Assembly (NCBI RefSeq): GCF_042477335.2
Contig: NC_091247.1
Span: 231,583,001 to 231,647,000, forward strand
Direction of reading: 5' to 3'
Source: Ovis canadensis
Taxonomy: Eukaryota > Chordata > Mammalia > Artiodactyla > Bovidae
Length of the DNA stretch: 64,000 bases
Both the position numbers and the translations under genes were made by a program. Shown piece after piece: positions 33,330 to 44,325 of this stretch (position 1 is the stretch's first letter; each line of letters begins with the position of its first letter). Under the pieces are notes generated by a model. It searched no databases. It was given only the letters and a program-made list of their open reading frames with translations, and was not told where the DNA came from.

Positions 33330-34169
33330 TGTTACCGAAACTGCCTGCTGCTGCCCAAAAGCCAGTAAAGAGGCCAAGCTGGTGGGAAGGAAAGTTTGCT
33401 TTATTCTGGATGCCAGCATCCAGGGAGGAGGGAGGGCACACATCTGTCCAAAGGCCAATGACGCCTGACTGACAGTCAGTGGGCAAGAGCTTTTATTGAC
33501 ACAGAGAGCTACCTGCACACAAAAAAGTACAGTCAGCACCGACAGTCATCTTGAAATTGGGCATCGGTGATGTGACCAGCATCATCTTGGCTGCTTTAGG
33601 TGTAGTTAGTCTTCAGTTTCAGGGTCCATTTGCCTCCACTTTTTGAGGCAGATTATTGGGATTGAGGCAGTTTATGTCATGGCTGCAGTCTGGCCGTCCT
33701 GTAGTTAAGTTCTTCCACCTTGTGGGGGTTTCAGTAGCTGTGAGGCAGCTCACAGGATACGGCTCAGAATATTATCTGCAGCTCACGAAAGTGAAAGTCG
33801 CTCAGTCATGTCCAACTCTTTCCGACCCCATGGGCTGTAGCCTGGCAGCTTCCTTTGTCCATGGAATTCTCCAGGCCAGAATAGTGGGCAACTGTTCCCT
33901 TCTCCAGGGGATCTTCCCCTGGAAGGGGAAGGGATCGAACCCAAGTCTCCTGCATCGCAGGCGGATTCTTTACTGCCTGGGCCACCAAGGAAGTCTGTGA
34001 GGAGGAACTGAAAGCCTTTGACTGTGCTCGGTGAGGCCCTGTGACTGTTTTCCTTTGTTTCTGCATGTTCTCACCTCTCTGATTATACTTATTCTTTGGC
34101 TAACGTTTTTCCATAGACAAAAAGCAGGCTGAGGACATGCAGGGGGCTGTAGGGTCCTGTTCTGTTTCA
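33330..34169 (-). mobile_element. Solo LTR, class I-like, in the old L1
   Basis: The element starts TGTTACCG and ends GTTTCA (TG...CA). It is flanked by the 4-bp repeat gaac (33326-33329, 34170-34173). The L1 sequence reads straight across if the element is removed. A 4-bp duplication fits class I (gammaretrovirus-like) elements. AATAAA on the minus strand near 33495 and near 33400 suggests leftward orientation. About 210 bp of its length is a Bov-tA insertion. Confidence 0.72.
33788..33998 (-). mobile_element. Bov-tA SINE inside the LTR
   Basis: Reverse body ('gaaagtcgctcagtcatgtc') to head ('gggccaccaaggaagtc'). Confidence 0.87.
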
Positions 34170-34224
34170 GAACTAGATGGAGCTTGTGGTGGCACAAAAT
34201 TATGAATGTATTATATGCCATTGA

Positions 34225-34365
34225 ATGTGTGTGTGCATGTAGTCATGTCTGACTCTTTTCAACCCTGTGGACTGCAGCCCACTAGGCTCCTCTAACCATG
34301 GGATTCTCCAGGCAAGAATACTTGGGTGGGTTTCCATTTCCTCCTCCAGGGGGTCTTCCTGTACA
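34225..34365 (-). mobile_element. Bov-tA/Bov-A fragment
   Basis: Reverse Bov-A body ('tagtcatgtctgactctttt' to 'ctcctccagggggtcttcct'). The tRNA head is missing. Confidence 0.8.
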
Positions 34366-34735
34366 CTGTTACTTATTCCACTTAGTAAGACGTCCTCCAG
34401 ATTCATCATCCATGTTGTCACAGACAACGGGCTTTCCTTCTGTTTAAGGTTGAAGACTATTCCACTGGGGTGTATGCAAATGTGTCACATTTCCTTTATG
34501 CATCCATCTGTCAACAGACACCTAGGCTGCTTCCACACTTTGGCTATTTGTGAATAAAGCTGCAATGAACATGGAAATGAAGATATCTCTTTGAGACACT
34601 GATTTCATTCCCTTCACTTCCTGGATATATACCCAGAAGAGGAATTGTTGATCATACGGTAGTTGTATTTTTAATATTTTGAGAAACATCCAAGCTGGTT
34701 TTCATAATGGCCATACCAATTTACATTGGTGCTGT
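34366..34735 (-). mobile_element. Old L1 fragment
   Basis: Reverse L1 ORF2/3' sequence ('gcatccatctgtcaacagac', 'tgtgaataaagctgcaatga'). Confidence 0.7.
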
Positions 34736-34900
34736 TGTTCAGTCGCTAAGTCAAGTCTGACCCTTTGCGACCCGTGAACTGCAGCACGCCAGGCTTCCCT
34801 GTTCTTCACTATCTCCCAGAATTTGCTCAGACTCATGTTCTTGTTCATGTTCTCAAACTCTTGCTTAACTCATGTCAGTGATACCATCCAACCATCTCAC
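34736..34900 (-). mobile_element. BovB 3' fragment
   Basis: Reverse BovB end ('gttcagtcgctaagtcaag', 'actgcagcacgccaggct'), diverged. Confidence 0.78.
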
Positions 34901-34957
34901 ATTATACCGTTTACACTGGCTCTGTGATTCTATTTTGACAATGCATAGAATATCTCC

Positions 34958-35223
34958 GGAGAAGGCAATGGCACCCCACTCCAGTACTCTTGCCTGGAAA
35001 ACCCCATGGACGGAGGGGCCTGGAAGGCTGCAGTCCACGGGGTCGCTGAGGGTCGGACACGACTGAGCGACTTCACTTCCACTTTTCACTTTCCTGCATA
35101 GGAGAAGGAAATGGCAACCCACTCCAGTGTTCTTGCCTGGAGAATCCCAGGGACGGGGGAGCCTGGTGGGCTGCCGTCTGTGGGGTTGCACAGAGTCAGA
35201 CACGACTGAAGTGACTTAGCAGC
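34958..35223 (+). mobile_element. BOV-A2 SINE with perfect target duplication
   Basis: Bov-A dimer ('ggagaaggcaatggcacccc' ... 'ggagaaggaaatggcaaccc'). The 11-bp duplication agaatatctcc is at 34947-34957 and 35224-35234. Confidence 0.95.
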
Positions 35224-35500
35224 AGAATATCTCCACCTCTGTATAAATCTGGCACTCCCAACTCAGCATTATCCATAACTGAACTCACTCTTCCCCATCT
35301 CCTGCTAAACCTGCTCTGATTTCTGTATTCAGAAACTCTTCAGTTTTCTCCTTTGCTCTTCCATTCAAGTAACTCATGCTCATATTTTAGTCCTAGTTGA
35401 GAAGCAATTTATTCTAGGAGGCCTTTCTTGGCTCTTTATATCAAATTAGGTTCCACTTTTGGCTACTTATAGCTCCATGTAGATTACTCACCCTTCATTT
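35224..35500. other. Unassigned intronic sequence
   Basis: About 260 bp resembling a diverged LINE 3' region. No coding signal. Confidence 0.4.
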
Positions 35501-37978
35501 CAGTTCGTTTGCTCAGTGGTGTTTGACTCTTTGTCACCCCATGAACTGCAACAACGCCAGGCTTTCTTGTCCATCACCAACTCCCGAAGCTTGCTCAAAC
35601 TCATGTCCATTGAGTCGGTGATGCCATCCAACCACCTCCTCCTCGGTCGTCCCCTTCTCCTCCTGCCTTTAATCCTTCCCAGCATCAGGGTCTTTTCAAG
35701 TGAGTCAGCTCTTCGCATCAGGCGGCCAAAGTATTGGGAGTTTCAGCCTCAGCATCAGTCCTTTCAATGAATAGTTAGAACTCATTTCTTTAAGGATTGA
35801 CTGGTTTGATATCCTTGCAGTCCAAGAGACCCTCAAAAGTCTTCTCCAACACCACAGTTCAAAAGCATCAATTATTTGATGCTCAGCTTTCTTTGTGGTC
35901 CAACTCTCATATCCATATATTACTACTGGAAAAACCATAGCTTTGACTAGACAGGCCTTTGTTGGCAAAATAATGTCTCTGCTTTTTAATATGCTGTCTA
36001 GGTTGGTCATAGCTTTTCTTCCAAGGAGCAAACGTCTTTTAATTTCATGGCTGCAGTCACCATCTGCAGTGATTTTGGAGCCCCCCAAAATAAAGTCTGT
36101 TCACGTGTACCCTAATGTTCATGGCAGCACTGTTTACAATAGCCAGGACACGGAAGCAACCTAGATGTCCATCGGCAGATGAATAGATAAGTTGTGGCAC
36201 ATATACATAATGGAATATTATTCAGCCATTAAAAATGCATTTGAATCAGTTCTAATGAGGTGGATGAAACTGGAGCCTATTATACAGAGTGAAGTAAGTC
36301 AGAAAGAAAAACACCAATACAGTATATATATGGAATTTAGAAAGATGGTAATGATGATCCTATATGTGAGACAGCAAAAGAGACACAGATGTAAAGAACA
36401 GTTCTTTAAACTCTGTGGGAGAAGGTGAGGGTGGGATGATTTGATAGGGTAGCATTGAAATGTGTATATTATCATATGTGAAGCAGATTGCAGTCCAGGT
36501 TTAATGCATGAGACAGGGTGCTCAGGGCTGGTACACTGGGATGACCCTAGGGGATGGGATGGGGAGGGAGGTGGGAGGGGGATCCTGGATGGGGAACACA
36601 TGTGCACCTGTGGCTGATTCATGTCCATGTTTGGCAAAAACCACTACAATACTGTAAAGTAATTAGCCTCCAATTAAAAAAAATAAATTAATTAAAATAA
36701 AAAAATAAAATGTTTGGGAAAGAAAACAAAAATAAAAATAAAGTCTCTCACTGTTTCCATTGTTTCCCCATCTATTTGCCATGAAGTAACGGGACCAGAT
36801 ACCATGATCTTCTTTTTTTGGATGTTGAGTCTGAAGCCAGCTTTTTCACTCTCTTCTTTCACTTTCATCAAGAGGCTCTTTAGTTCTTTGCTTTCTGCCA
36901 TAAAGGTTGTATCATCTGCATATCTGAGGTTATTGATATTTCTCCCTGCAGTCCTGACTCCAGCTTGTACTTCATCCAGCCTGGCATTTCGCATGCTGTA
37001 TTCTGCATAGAAGTTAAATAAGCAGGGTGACAAGATACAGCCTTGACATACTCCTTTCCCAATTTGGAACAAGTCTTTAGTTCCATGTCTGGTTCTAACT
37101 GTTGCTTCTTGACCTGCATCCAGATTTCTCAGGAGGCAGGTGAGGTGGTCTGCTATTCTCATCTCTTGAAGAATGTTCCACAGTTTGTTGTGATCTACAC
37201 AGTCAAAGGCTTTGGTGTAATTAATAAAGCAGAAGTAGATGTTTTTCTGGAATTCTCTATGAACCAACAGATGTTAGAAATTTGATCTCTGGTTTCTTTG
37301 CCTTTTCTAAATCCTGCTTGAACCTCTGGAAGTTCACAGTTCATGCACTGTTGAAGCCTGGCTTGGAGAATTTTGAGAATTACTTTGCTAGTGTGTGAGA
37401 TGAGTGTTATTGTGTGATAGTTTGAACATTCTTTGGCATTGTCCTTCTTTGGGATTGGAATGAAAACTGACCTTTTCCAGTCCTGTGGCCACTGCTGAGT
37501 TTTCCAAATTTGCTGGCATATTGAGTGCAGCACTTTCACAGCATCATCTTTCAGGATTTGAAAGAGCTCAGCTGAAATTCCATCACCTCCACTAGCTTGG
37601 TTAGTAGTGATGCTTCCTAAGGCCCACTTGACTTCTCATTCCAGGATGTCTGGCTCTAGGTGAGTGATCACACCATTGTAGTTATCTGGGTCATGAAGAT
37701 CTTTTTTGTATAGTTCTTCTGTGTATTCTTGCCACCTCTTCTTAATATCTTCTGCTTCTGTTTGGTCCATACTATTTCTGTCCTTTATTGAGCCCAACTT
37801 TGCATGAAACATTCCCTTGGTATCTCTAATTTTCTTGAAGAGATCTCTAGTGTTTCCCATTCTATTGTTTTCCTCTATTTCTTTGCTTTGATCATTTAGG
37901 AAAACTTTCTTATTTCTCCTTGGTACTCTTTGGAACTCTGCATTCAGATGGGTATAGCTTTCCTTTTCTCCTTTGCCT
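35501..37978 (-). mobile_element. BovB, minus strand, split by an L1
   Basis: The two halves, 35501-36098 and 36735-37978, are contiguous in BovB coordinates. A candidate 7-bp duplication, ttcattt, flanks the element. The minus-strand frame 37267-36692 still contains the RYADD catalytic motif. Frameshifts and stops separate it from the frames at 37539-37195 and 37998-37636. Confidence 0.92.
36099..36734 (+). mobile_element. L1 3' end inserted into a BovB
   Basis: 5'-truncated L1 (ORF2 C-terminus, 3' UTR, A-rich tail). The perfect 12-bp duplication aaaataaagtct is at 36087-36098 and 36735-36746. Confidence 0.95.
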
Positions 37979-38044
37979 TTCATTTTAACACTTATCAAAA
38001 TCTGTTGTAACTACTTGCTCAGTTATTTTTCTTCTTTATGTGAT

Positions 38045-38690
38045 CATCTGCTTCTGGAACAGGGACCCCACAATAGTATGGCTGAAGACTGAACTTTGGG
38101 GAAAGGGAAGTAATCAGATCTTCTGGGGATTCCTAGATACTGGATCTGAACTGACACAAATTCCTGGGGACCCAAAGCATTGCCACCAGCATAGTGGTTC
38201 ACCAGTCAGCAGACAGAGGCCCGGTTACCCATGGAGCTCTAGCTCACGGTGGGCTCAGTGGGTTTCGTGGTAATTTCCCCAGTTCCAGGATGGATAATTG
38301 AAATATACATACTCAACAACTGGGAGAATCCCCATATTTACTCCCTAATCCACAGAGTGAGGGTTATTTGGCAGGAAAGACCAAGTAGAGGTGACTAGAA
38401 CTGCCTCTACCTGTGAAAGAAGTAAACTAAAAGCCACACTGCACTCCTGAAGGGACTGCAGAGATTATTACTACAATTAACAACTTGAAAGACACAGGAG
38501 GTAGTTCCCACCACAGTTTCATTCCACTTGCCTATCGGGCATGGACAGAAGACAAATCTTAGAGAGAATGACAGTGGATTTGTGTAAACTCAGTCAGGAG
38601 GTGACACCAATTGCAGGTGCTGCTACAGATGTGTTTTTGTTGTTTGAACAAATAAACATATCCCCTGGTACCTTGCATATTATACAACCT
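38045..38690 (+). mobile_element. Endogenous retrovirus relic, protease and start of reverse transcriptase (decayed)
   Basis: The frame 38040-38273 contains a retroviral aspartic-protease signature (DTGSE in FLDTGSELTQIPG). The frame 38541-38726 contains an early reverse-transcriptase segment (a TVDLCKLSQEVTPI-like stretch, then LLFEQINISPGT). Between them the reading is broken by stops and frameshifts. The pattern is that of a class I/ERV3-like pro-pol of mammals. No LTR flanks it directly, and it cannot encode a working enzyme. Confidence 0.75.
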
Positions 38691-38849
38691 AAATGTACAC
38701 AATATTACACATCAATTATATCTTAATAAAATTAGAAAAATAAAACTTGAAGGAAAGAAATCTGGAGAAAAATATTGCAAAATCCTTTGAGACATGTTAA
38801 ATAATATTTGAATAATTAGAGAGAAATACCACATTTCTGCCTGAGAATG
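38691..38849. other. A-rich unassigned sequence
   Basis: Short stretch between the retroviral relic and a SINE. It may be the tail of a retrotransposed copy. Confidence 0.3.
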
Positions 38850-39055
38850 AAGTGAAGTGAAGTGAAAGTCGCTCAGTCGTGTCCGACTCTTTGCGACCCC
38901 ATGGACTATACAGTCCATGGACTTCTCCAGGCCAGAACACTGGAGTGGGTAGACTTTCCCTTCTCCAGAGGATCTTCCCAACCCAGGGATTGAACCCAGG
39001 TCTCTTGCATTGCAGGCAGATTCCTTACCAGCTTAGCCACAAGGGAAGCCTGCCT
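38850..39055 (-). mobile_element. Bov-tA SINE
   Basis: Reverse Bov-tA ('agtgaaagtcgctcagtcg' to 'agccacaagggaagcc'). Confidence 0.87.
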
Positions 39056-39084
39056 GAGAATATTTAATGTTAAAAACGTCTTAT

Positions 39085-39350
39085 TCAGGACTTCCCTGGT
39101 CATTCAGTGGTTAAGAGGCCTTCTTCCAATGCAGGAGACACAGGTTCAGTCTCTAGTCAGGGAATTAAGATTCCACATGCTGCACGGCAACTAAAGCCTT
39201 GAGCCGCAACTCCTGGAGCCTGTGTGCTCTGCAGCCCATGGGCCACCCAGCTAGAGAGCCGTCAGGCCACAGGGAAGAGCCTGTGCGTCACAATGAGAGA
39301 TCCTGCATGCCACAGCTACGACCCGATCCGGCCAAATAAGTATTTTTTAA
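39085..39350 (+). mobile_element. CHR-type SINE
   Basis: Head 'aggacttccctggtcattca', body 'gatcctgcatgccacagct' and tail 'ggccaaataagtatttttta'. Confidence 0.85.
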
Positions 39351-40836
39351 AAAGATATCATTCATTCCATGTTAGTGTATACATTTAACACAATTCCAAA
39401 TAAAATATTAAATGAATCGAGTATTCATCTGGAGAATAAACAAGTGAGAAAAGGTGAAAAGAAAAAGAAAGACAGAATAATGAAGGGGGAACTTACTGAT
39501 TAATAATAATGAAACTAGTGTGATAAACCAAAAACCTAACTTATTATAAAACAAGTTAGCTATCTCTGCCCTGCTATATGTAAAAAATTTCATGAGTAAT
39601 AAAGAAATTGCTTCTCAACTAATAGGATAGGATGGGATAGATTTGGGGCAGGGGTGGGAAACCCAGTTAGAATCTCTCCTCCTACCTGAGAAGTCTCATA
39701 TTCTCAGGGCTCACTCTCATAAGTCGTGCAGCCAAATTTGTACTGGGAAATTTATCCTAGGTCATGATTTGACTTAAAGAGAACAGAAAGAGAAACTTTA
39801 AGCCTTGAAGTCAAGAGGATTTGGCTTTTTAATACTGTTTAAAATATGCATATATATTTGTATAAATATGCACATTTATATTTATTTGCTGGTTGGTGCT
39901 TTTGATAGTTGATGACTGCTTCTTTGGTGATTTTGTTTGGCCTGTGTGGTCACTGGAAAAATGGGGCAAGAGCCTTCCCAGGGGCAACAGAAGCTAAAGA
40001 CTTATGTGTTGGGCTTCATTTTAAATTTAACCTAAAGGGTAAGGTTGTGAGATTCATCCTGGTCTAAAATCCTGTTACTTCTTTCAATAATATTTGTCTT
40101 AACCTGTCCTAGCGACACTATGACAAAACAGTTCTGTTGCTTACGCTTCAGGTAGAAAAATATCTTAGTGTTCTTAACTATTAGATTTGAATCCATGGGC
40201 CCAAGGACAAATTATTTACTTTGAGAAACTATAAAAAGTAAACTTTACAAAACATTTTAACACTATTTAATCTGTGGTTGCTTATATGTTGATAAAAACA
40301 TAACTTTATCAGCTGATAAATCGCTAAAGCAAGTTTTTATAAGATTTGATTGCCCCCCAAATTAGACAACTGTGCAGAATATTTATATAAAAATAGGGTT
40401 ATAAAAGAGGAAAATATGTGCAACTAAAATGAAGGAAAGAATAACGTAAAGGGAAAATAATGGACCTTATACCAGTTCAAGGAATGTGATGTGGAAAAGC
40501 ACCAAAGGGAGGGGATGTAGAATCATGTGCAACAGAACCCTCATTCATGCCAAGCAGATGCAGGCTACATTTGTTTCATTTCTGTGAGGAAGAAAGTACA
40601 AAAGCCTTCCAAGATGTGCAGCTGCTTGAATTCAATAGCTGAATGTATCAAATAATTTTAGTTTTTACTTAGAAAATTTCAAAGACAAATTTTAAAAATC
40701 ATCAAAGCTAAGTTTTTTCTGACTTGTTTCAATATAAATACCTGTCAACCTCACCTCTACGGTGAGAGAGCATTTTTTAAAATACAACACTATTACCTTA
40801 TTAATATCAACTTAATTATTATTACTTAATAACTTA
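39351..40836. other. AT-rich intronic sequence
   Basis: No gene or clearly assignable repeat in about 1.5 kb. Confidence 0.45.
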
Positions 40837-41889
40837 AGCCAAAGCCTTTGACTGTGTGGATAAGAACAAACTGTGTAAAATTCTTAAAGAGCTGGGAATA
40901 CCAGACCACCTTACCTGCCTGAGAAATCTGTATCCAGGTCAAGAAGCAAAGTTAGAACTGAACATGGAACAACAGAGTGGTTCCAAATTGGGAAAGGAGT
41001 ACGTCAAGGCTGGGTATGGTCACTCTGCTTCTGTAACTTCTATGCAGAGTACATCATGTGAAATGCCGGGCTGAGTCAAGACTGGAGTCAAGACTGCAGG
41101 GAGAAATATCAGTAACTTCAGATATGCAGATGGTACCACCCTTATGGCAGAAAGAGGAACTAAAGAGCCTCTTGATGAAGGTGAAAGAGGAGAGTGAAAA
41201 AGCTGGCTTAAAACTCAGCACTCAAAGAATGAAGATCAAGGCATCTGGTCCCATCACTTCATGGCAAATAGATGGGGAAACAACGGAAACAGTGGGCTCC
41301 AAAATCGCTGCAGATGGTGACTGCAGCCATGAAATTAGAAGACGCTTACTCCTTGGAAGAAAAGCTATGACCAACCTAGACAGCATAGTAAAAAGCAGAG
41401 ACATTATTTTGCCAACAAAGGCCCGTCTAGTCAAAGCTATGGTTTCTCCAGTAGTCACATATGGATGTAAGAGTTGGACTACAAAGAAAGCTGAGTGTTG
41501 AAAAATTGATGCTTTTGAATTGTGGTGTTGGAGAAGACTCTTGAGAGTCCCTTGAACTGCAAGGAGATCCAACCAGTCAATCCTAAAGGAAATCAGTCCT
41601 GACTATTCATTGGGAGGACTGATGCTGAAGCTGAAACTCCAATACTTTGGCCACCTGATGTGAAGAGCTGACTCATTTGAAAAGACCCTGATGCTGAGAA
41701 AGAGTGAAGGCAGGAGGAGAAGTGGACGACACAGGATGAGATGGTTGGATGGCATCACCAACTCGATGGACATGAGTTTGAGCAAGCTTCGGGAGTTGGT
41801 GATGGACAGGGAAGCCTGGCGTGCTGCAGTCCATGGGGTGACAAAGAGTCGGACATGACTGAGCGACTGAACTGAACTGAACTGAACTG
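40837..41889 (+). mobile_element. BovB, 5'-truncated, with perfect target duplication
   Basis: Starts within the reverse-transcriptase region and ends in ACTGA repeats. The 9-bp duplication aataactta is at 40828-40836 and 41890-41898. The frame is shifted several times, and the YADD catalytic site reads YADG. Confidence 0.95.
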
Positions 41890-42384
41890 AATAACTTACT
41901 TACCTACCACCTTAATTATTGTTGGAATATTTACCAAAAAGAGATTCCAGTGAATCTAAATAAAAATGCAGTACAAGCCTGGTTCCTTTGGCACACCAGA
42001 TAGTTTTGAATTAAATGTTGAAAAAAAAACAACACACTAAAACCACAAAGTAGAGGAAAATGTAAGTGACTGTTTCACTGATCTTGAATTAGGGAAAGAT
42101 TTTCTAAGCATTGAAGCAATGGGAATAAATCAGAAAGGAAAATATAAATACATTTTTACTACATAAGACTTCTCCTCACTGAAGCTTCATACACAAAATT
42201 AAAGGAAAATGACAAACTGGGAAAAATATTTCCTACAGTTTTGAACTAGTACCTAAGAGTCTTAATACAGAAAGAGCTCTTACAAATCAGTAAGACATTC
42301 TCTCACAGAAATCAGCTATACTCTTCTCGTTCTCAGTGCCAAGCTTGTGTTAAGGCTAGCTCCTTTTCAGCCTTTAGTTCTGGA
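41890..42384. other. Unassigned intronic sequence
   Basis: AT-rich. No coding signal. Confidence 0.4.
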
Positions 42385-43030
42385 AAACCTGCCTAATTGG
42401 TCTTCCTGCTCCAGGCTTTTCTTTCTGAACTATCTCTCACACTGTTACCAGAGCTATCTTTCTAAAAGGCAGCTGACTTCCTCGAAATTCCAAATGATTC
42501 CCTATCACTTACATAAGAAAGGTAGACCTCTTTAACTTGGCACTGCATTAAAGATGTTTCTTCTCACCTTTCAGCCTCTTATTTTATGGCCTGCCACCTT
42601 GTGAATCTCATGCGCTATTCAGACTTCTTGACTATGCCAATCTTTCCCTCATAGGCACACAGCCTTGACTATTTCTTTTCCTGGACAGCCCCTCTTCTCT
42701 GCTCACAGGACCGACCTCATCTGTCCAATCCCTACTCCTTCTCTAATGCTCTGCTTTGTTCAAAGCCTCACTTGCCTTCCCAAGAAGTCTGCCTCTCCTC
42801 TGCTCCTTCCCCAGTACTTGGTGTACATCATTATTAGCATTTGCTGGATTATAGCTTTACCATAAGTTAAAATGTGCTTTAAATTTATATGTTTAAATAT
42901 AATTAGTCATCTTGATGTCTGTTACTGGTCCCTACTCACTTCTCAAGAAGGAGCATCTTTATTCAACTTTGTATTGTTAAAAAAGCACATATATGTGCTT
43001 AGTAAATGGTGTTAAATAAGAGAATATTTA
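42385..43030 (+). mobile_element. L2 (LINE-2) 3' region
   Basis: Diverged L2: 'cttcctgctccaggcttttc', then 'cttctcaagaaggagcatc', and an end 'gtgcttagtaaatggtgtta'. Assigned by general resemblance. Confidence 0.55.
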
Positions 43031-43457
43031 ATTAGATTGAAGGAATCAAACAACTTATAGTGGAAAATGAATTGTAGAACTTTTAAAAAAGGTATATATA
43101 AAACTTCCAAGTATGTGGGCACAAAATTGAGAACATTTTTAAGTAGAAATTTTCTGAAGACTTGTAGTAAGTGGAGATTACTTAAAAACTAATAATGCAT
43201 TAAAAATAGTTTGTTTTCATTTAAGTAGAGTATTTGGGCACTCTAAAATTTGTTTCACATTGTAATTTTCTCTAATAAAACGGGATAACACAATTTTAAG
43301 AATTACATATATTCCGAACTAGTAAAGAACAAATTAAAGAAATTATAATTGTATCACTACCACTGCTAGTTACTGCTTACTGGAAACATGTTAAATAAAA
43401 TAACAGACTAACATTCTTTTCCAAAAGTGGAGAAATTAGTTCAATTCTATTGCTGCT
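43031..43457. other. AT-rich intronic sequence
   Basis: Nothing recognised. Confidence 0.4.
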
Positions 43458-43578
43458 TTTGGAGAAGGAAATGGTAATCCACTCCAGTATTCTTGCCCAG
43501 GAAATCCCATGGACAGAGGAGCCTGGCGGGCTACAGTCCATGGTGTCACAAAGAGTTGGACACGACTGAGCGACTAAC
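43458..43578 (+). mobile_element. Bov-A monomer
   Basis: One Bov-A unit ('ggagaaggaaatggtaatcc' to 'ttggacacgactgagcgact') without a tRNA head or second unit. Confidence 0.8.
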
Positions 43579-43599
43579 AATTTACTAGTTCTTCATGGT

Positions 43600-43880
43600 A
43601 CTGTGTGCCCAGTTACAAAAGAAGTAGTTACTATTTCTGCCCTCAAGAAGATAATAGTCCATTTGCTGGAATAAGATGCAAACACACAAAAATAATCAGA
43701 AAACAATTCAAGGCAATATCAGTGGTTAGTATAAAATCTTGTGGTATAGTAGCTACATGGTGAAGAAGGTGAAAAGTAGTCAGGGAAGACCTGATTGAGG
43801 AGGTACTTGGTTTGAGCTTGGAAGTATAAGGAGGATTTGAGCTCTTGGAAAGGAGGAAGGTATCTTGCCTGGGAAAACAT
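43600..43880 (-). mobile_element. L2 fragment next to the SYCE3 exon
   Basis: Reverse L2-type sequence ('gtcagggaagacctgattga'), ending within about 10 bp of the exon's splice donor. Confidence 0.5.
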
Positions 43881-43885
43881 CCTAC

Positions 43886-43994
43886 CTGAGATTTTTTCCA
43901 TCTCTTCCAACAGCTTTTCCAGGTCTTTATTCAGGTCTGAGAGCATTTTCAGCATGTTGTCATAGCTTCTTTCCCCAGGGTCGGGATCAGCCAT
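43886..43994 (-). CDS. SYCE3: SYCE3 first coding exon (synaptonemal complex central element protein 3)
   Basis: This 109-nt exon encodes residues 1-36 plus the first base of codon 37. It contains the conserved block YDNMLKMLSDLNKDLEKLLE. The acceptor AG (43996-43995) touches the ATG directly, after a pyrimidine-rich stretch ('cttctctctgtgcactccct'), so the whole 5' UTR lies in an upstream exon not located here. The donor is cag|gtagg. The exon joins 25005-24848 in phase 1, and the open reading past 43886 into intron is not coding. The protein acts in meiotic chromosome synapsis, in the nucleus of germ cells. Confidence 0.95.
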
Positions 43995-44114
43995 CTAGGG
44001 AGTGCACAGAGAGAAGATGCAGTGAGACAGGTTCGTGTCTCAATTCTAGCTCCACTCCTCACAGCTGGGCACCCAAGCCAGAGAACTTACGTTGTCTTTA
44101 ACTCCTCTTATCTT

Positions 44115-44325
44115 CCTGACCTAAAGAGTCAGTAGTATCTGACTCTTTGCAACCTCATGGACTGTAGCCCACCAGGCTCCTCTGTCCATAGAATTCTCCA
44201 GGCAAGAATGCTGGAGTGGGTAGCCATTCCCTTCTCCAGGGGATCTTCCTGACCCAGGAACTGAACCCTAGTCTCCTCCTTTGCAGATGGATTCTTTACT
44301 CTCTGAGCCGCAAGCAAAGCCCCTT
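44115..44325 (-). mobile_element. Bov-tA SINE
   Basis: Reverse Bov-tA ('ggactgtagcccaccaggct' to 'gagccgcaagcaaagcccc'), in the 5' intron of SYCE3. Confidence 0.87.

Larger units (their letters stand above)
29990..34220 (+). mobile_element. Old L1, plus strand, ORF2 to 3' UTR, heavily invaded
   Basis: L1 ORF2 sequence begins at about 29990 ('ccagatggcttttcagatga') and reappears at 31040-31480, 31615-31890, 32150-32550 and 33010-33329, then at 34170-34220, where 3' UTR-type sequence ends. The gaps are filled by BovB, two CHR SINEs, a Bov-tA with BOV-A2, and a solo LTR. All frames are dead. Confidence 0.75.
25006..43885 (-). other. SYCE3: SYCE3 intron, 18.9 kb
   Basis: The donor 'gtagg' is at 43885 and the acceptor AG at 25007-25006. 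The intron contains at least four BovB copies, L1 pieces, a solo LTR, an endogenous-retrovirus pol relic, L2, MIR, Bov-tA, BOV-A2 and CHR SINEs, all listed separately. No additional coding exon is apparent on either strand. Confidence 0.85.
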
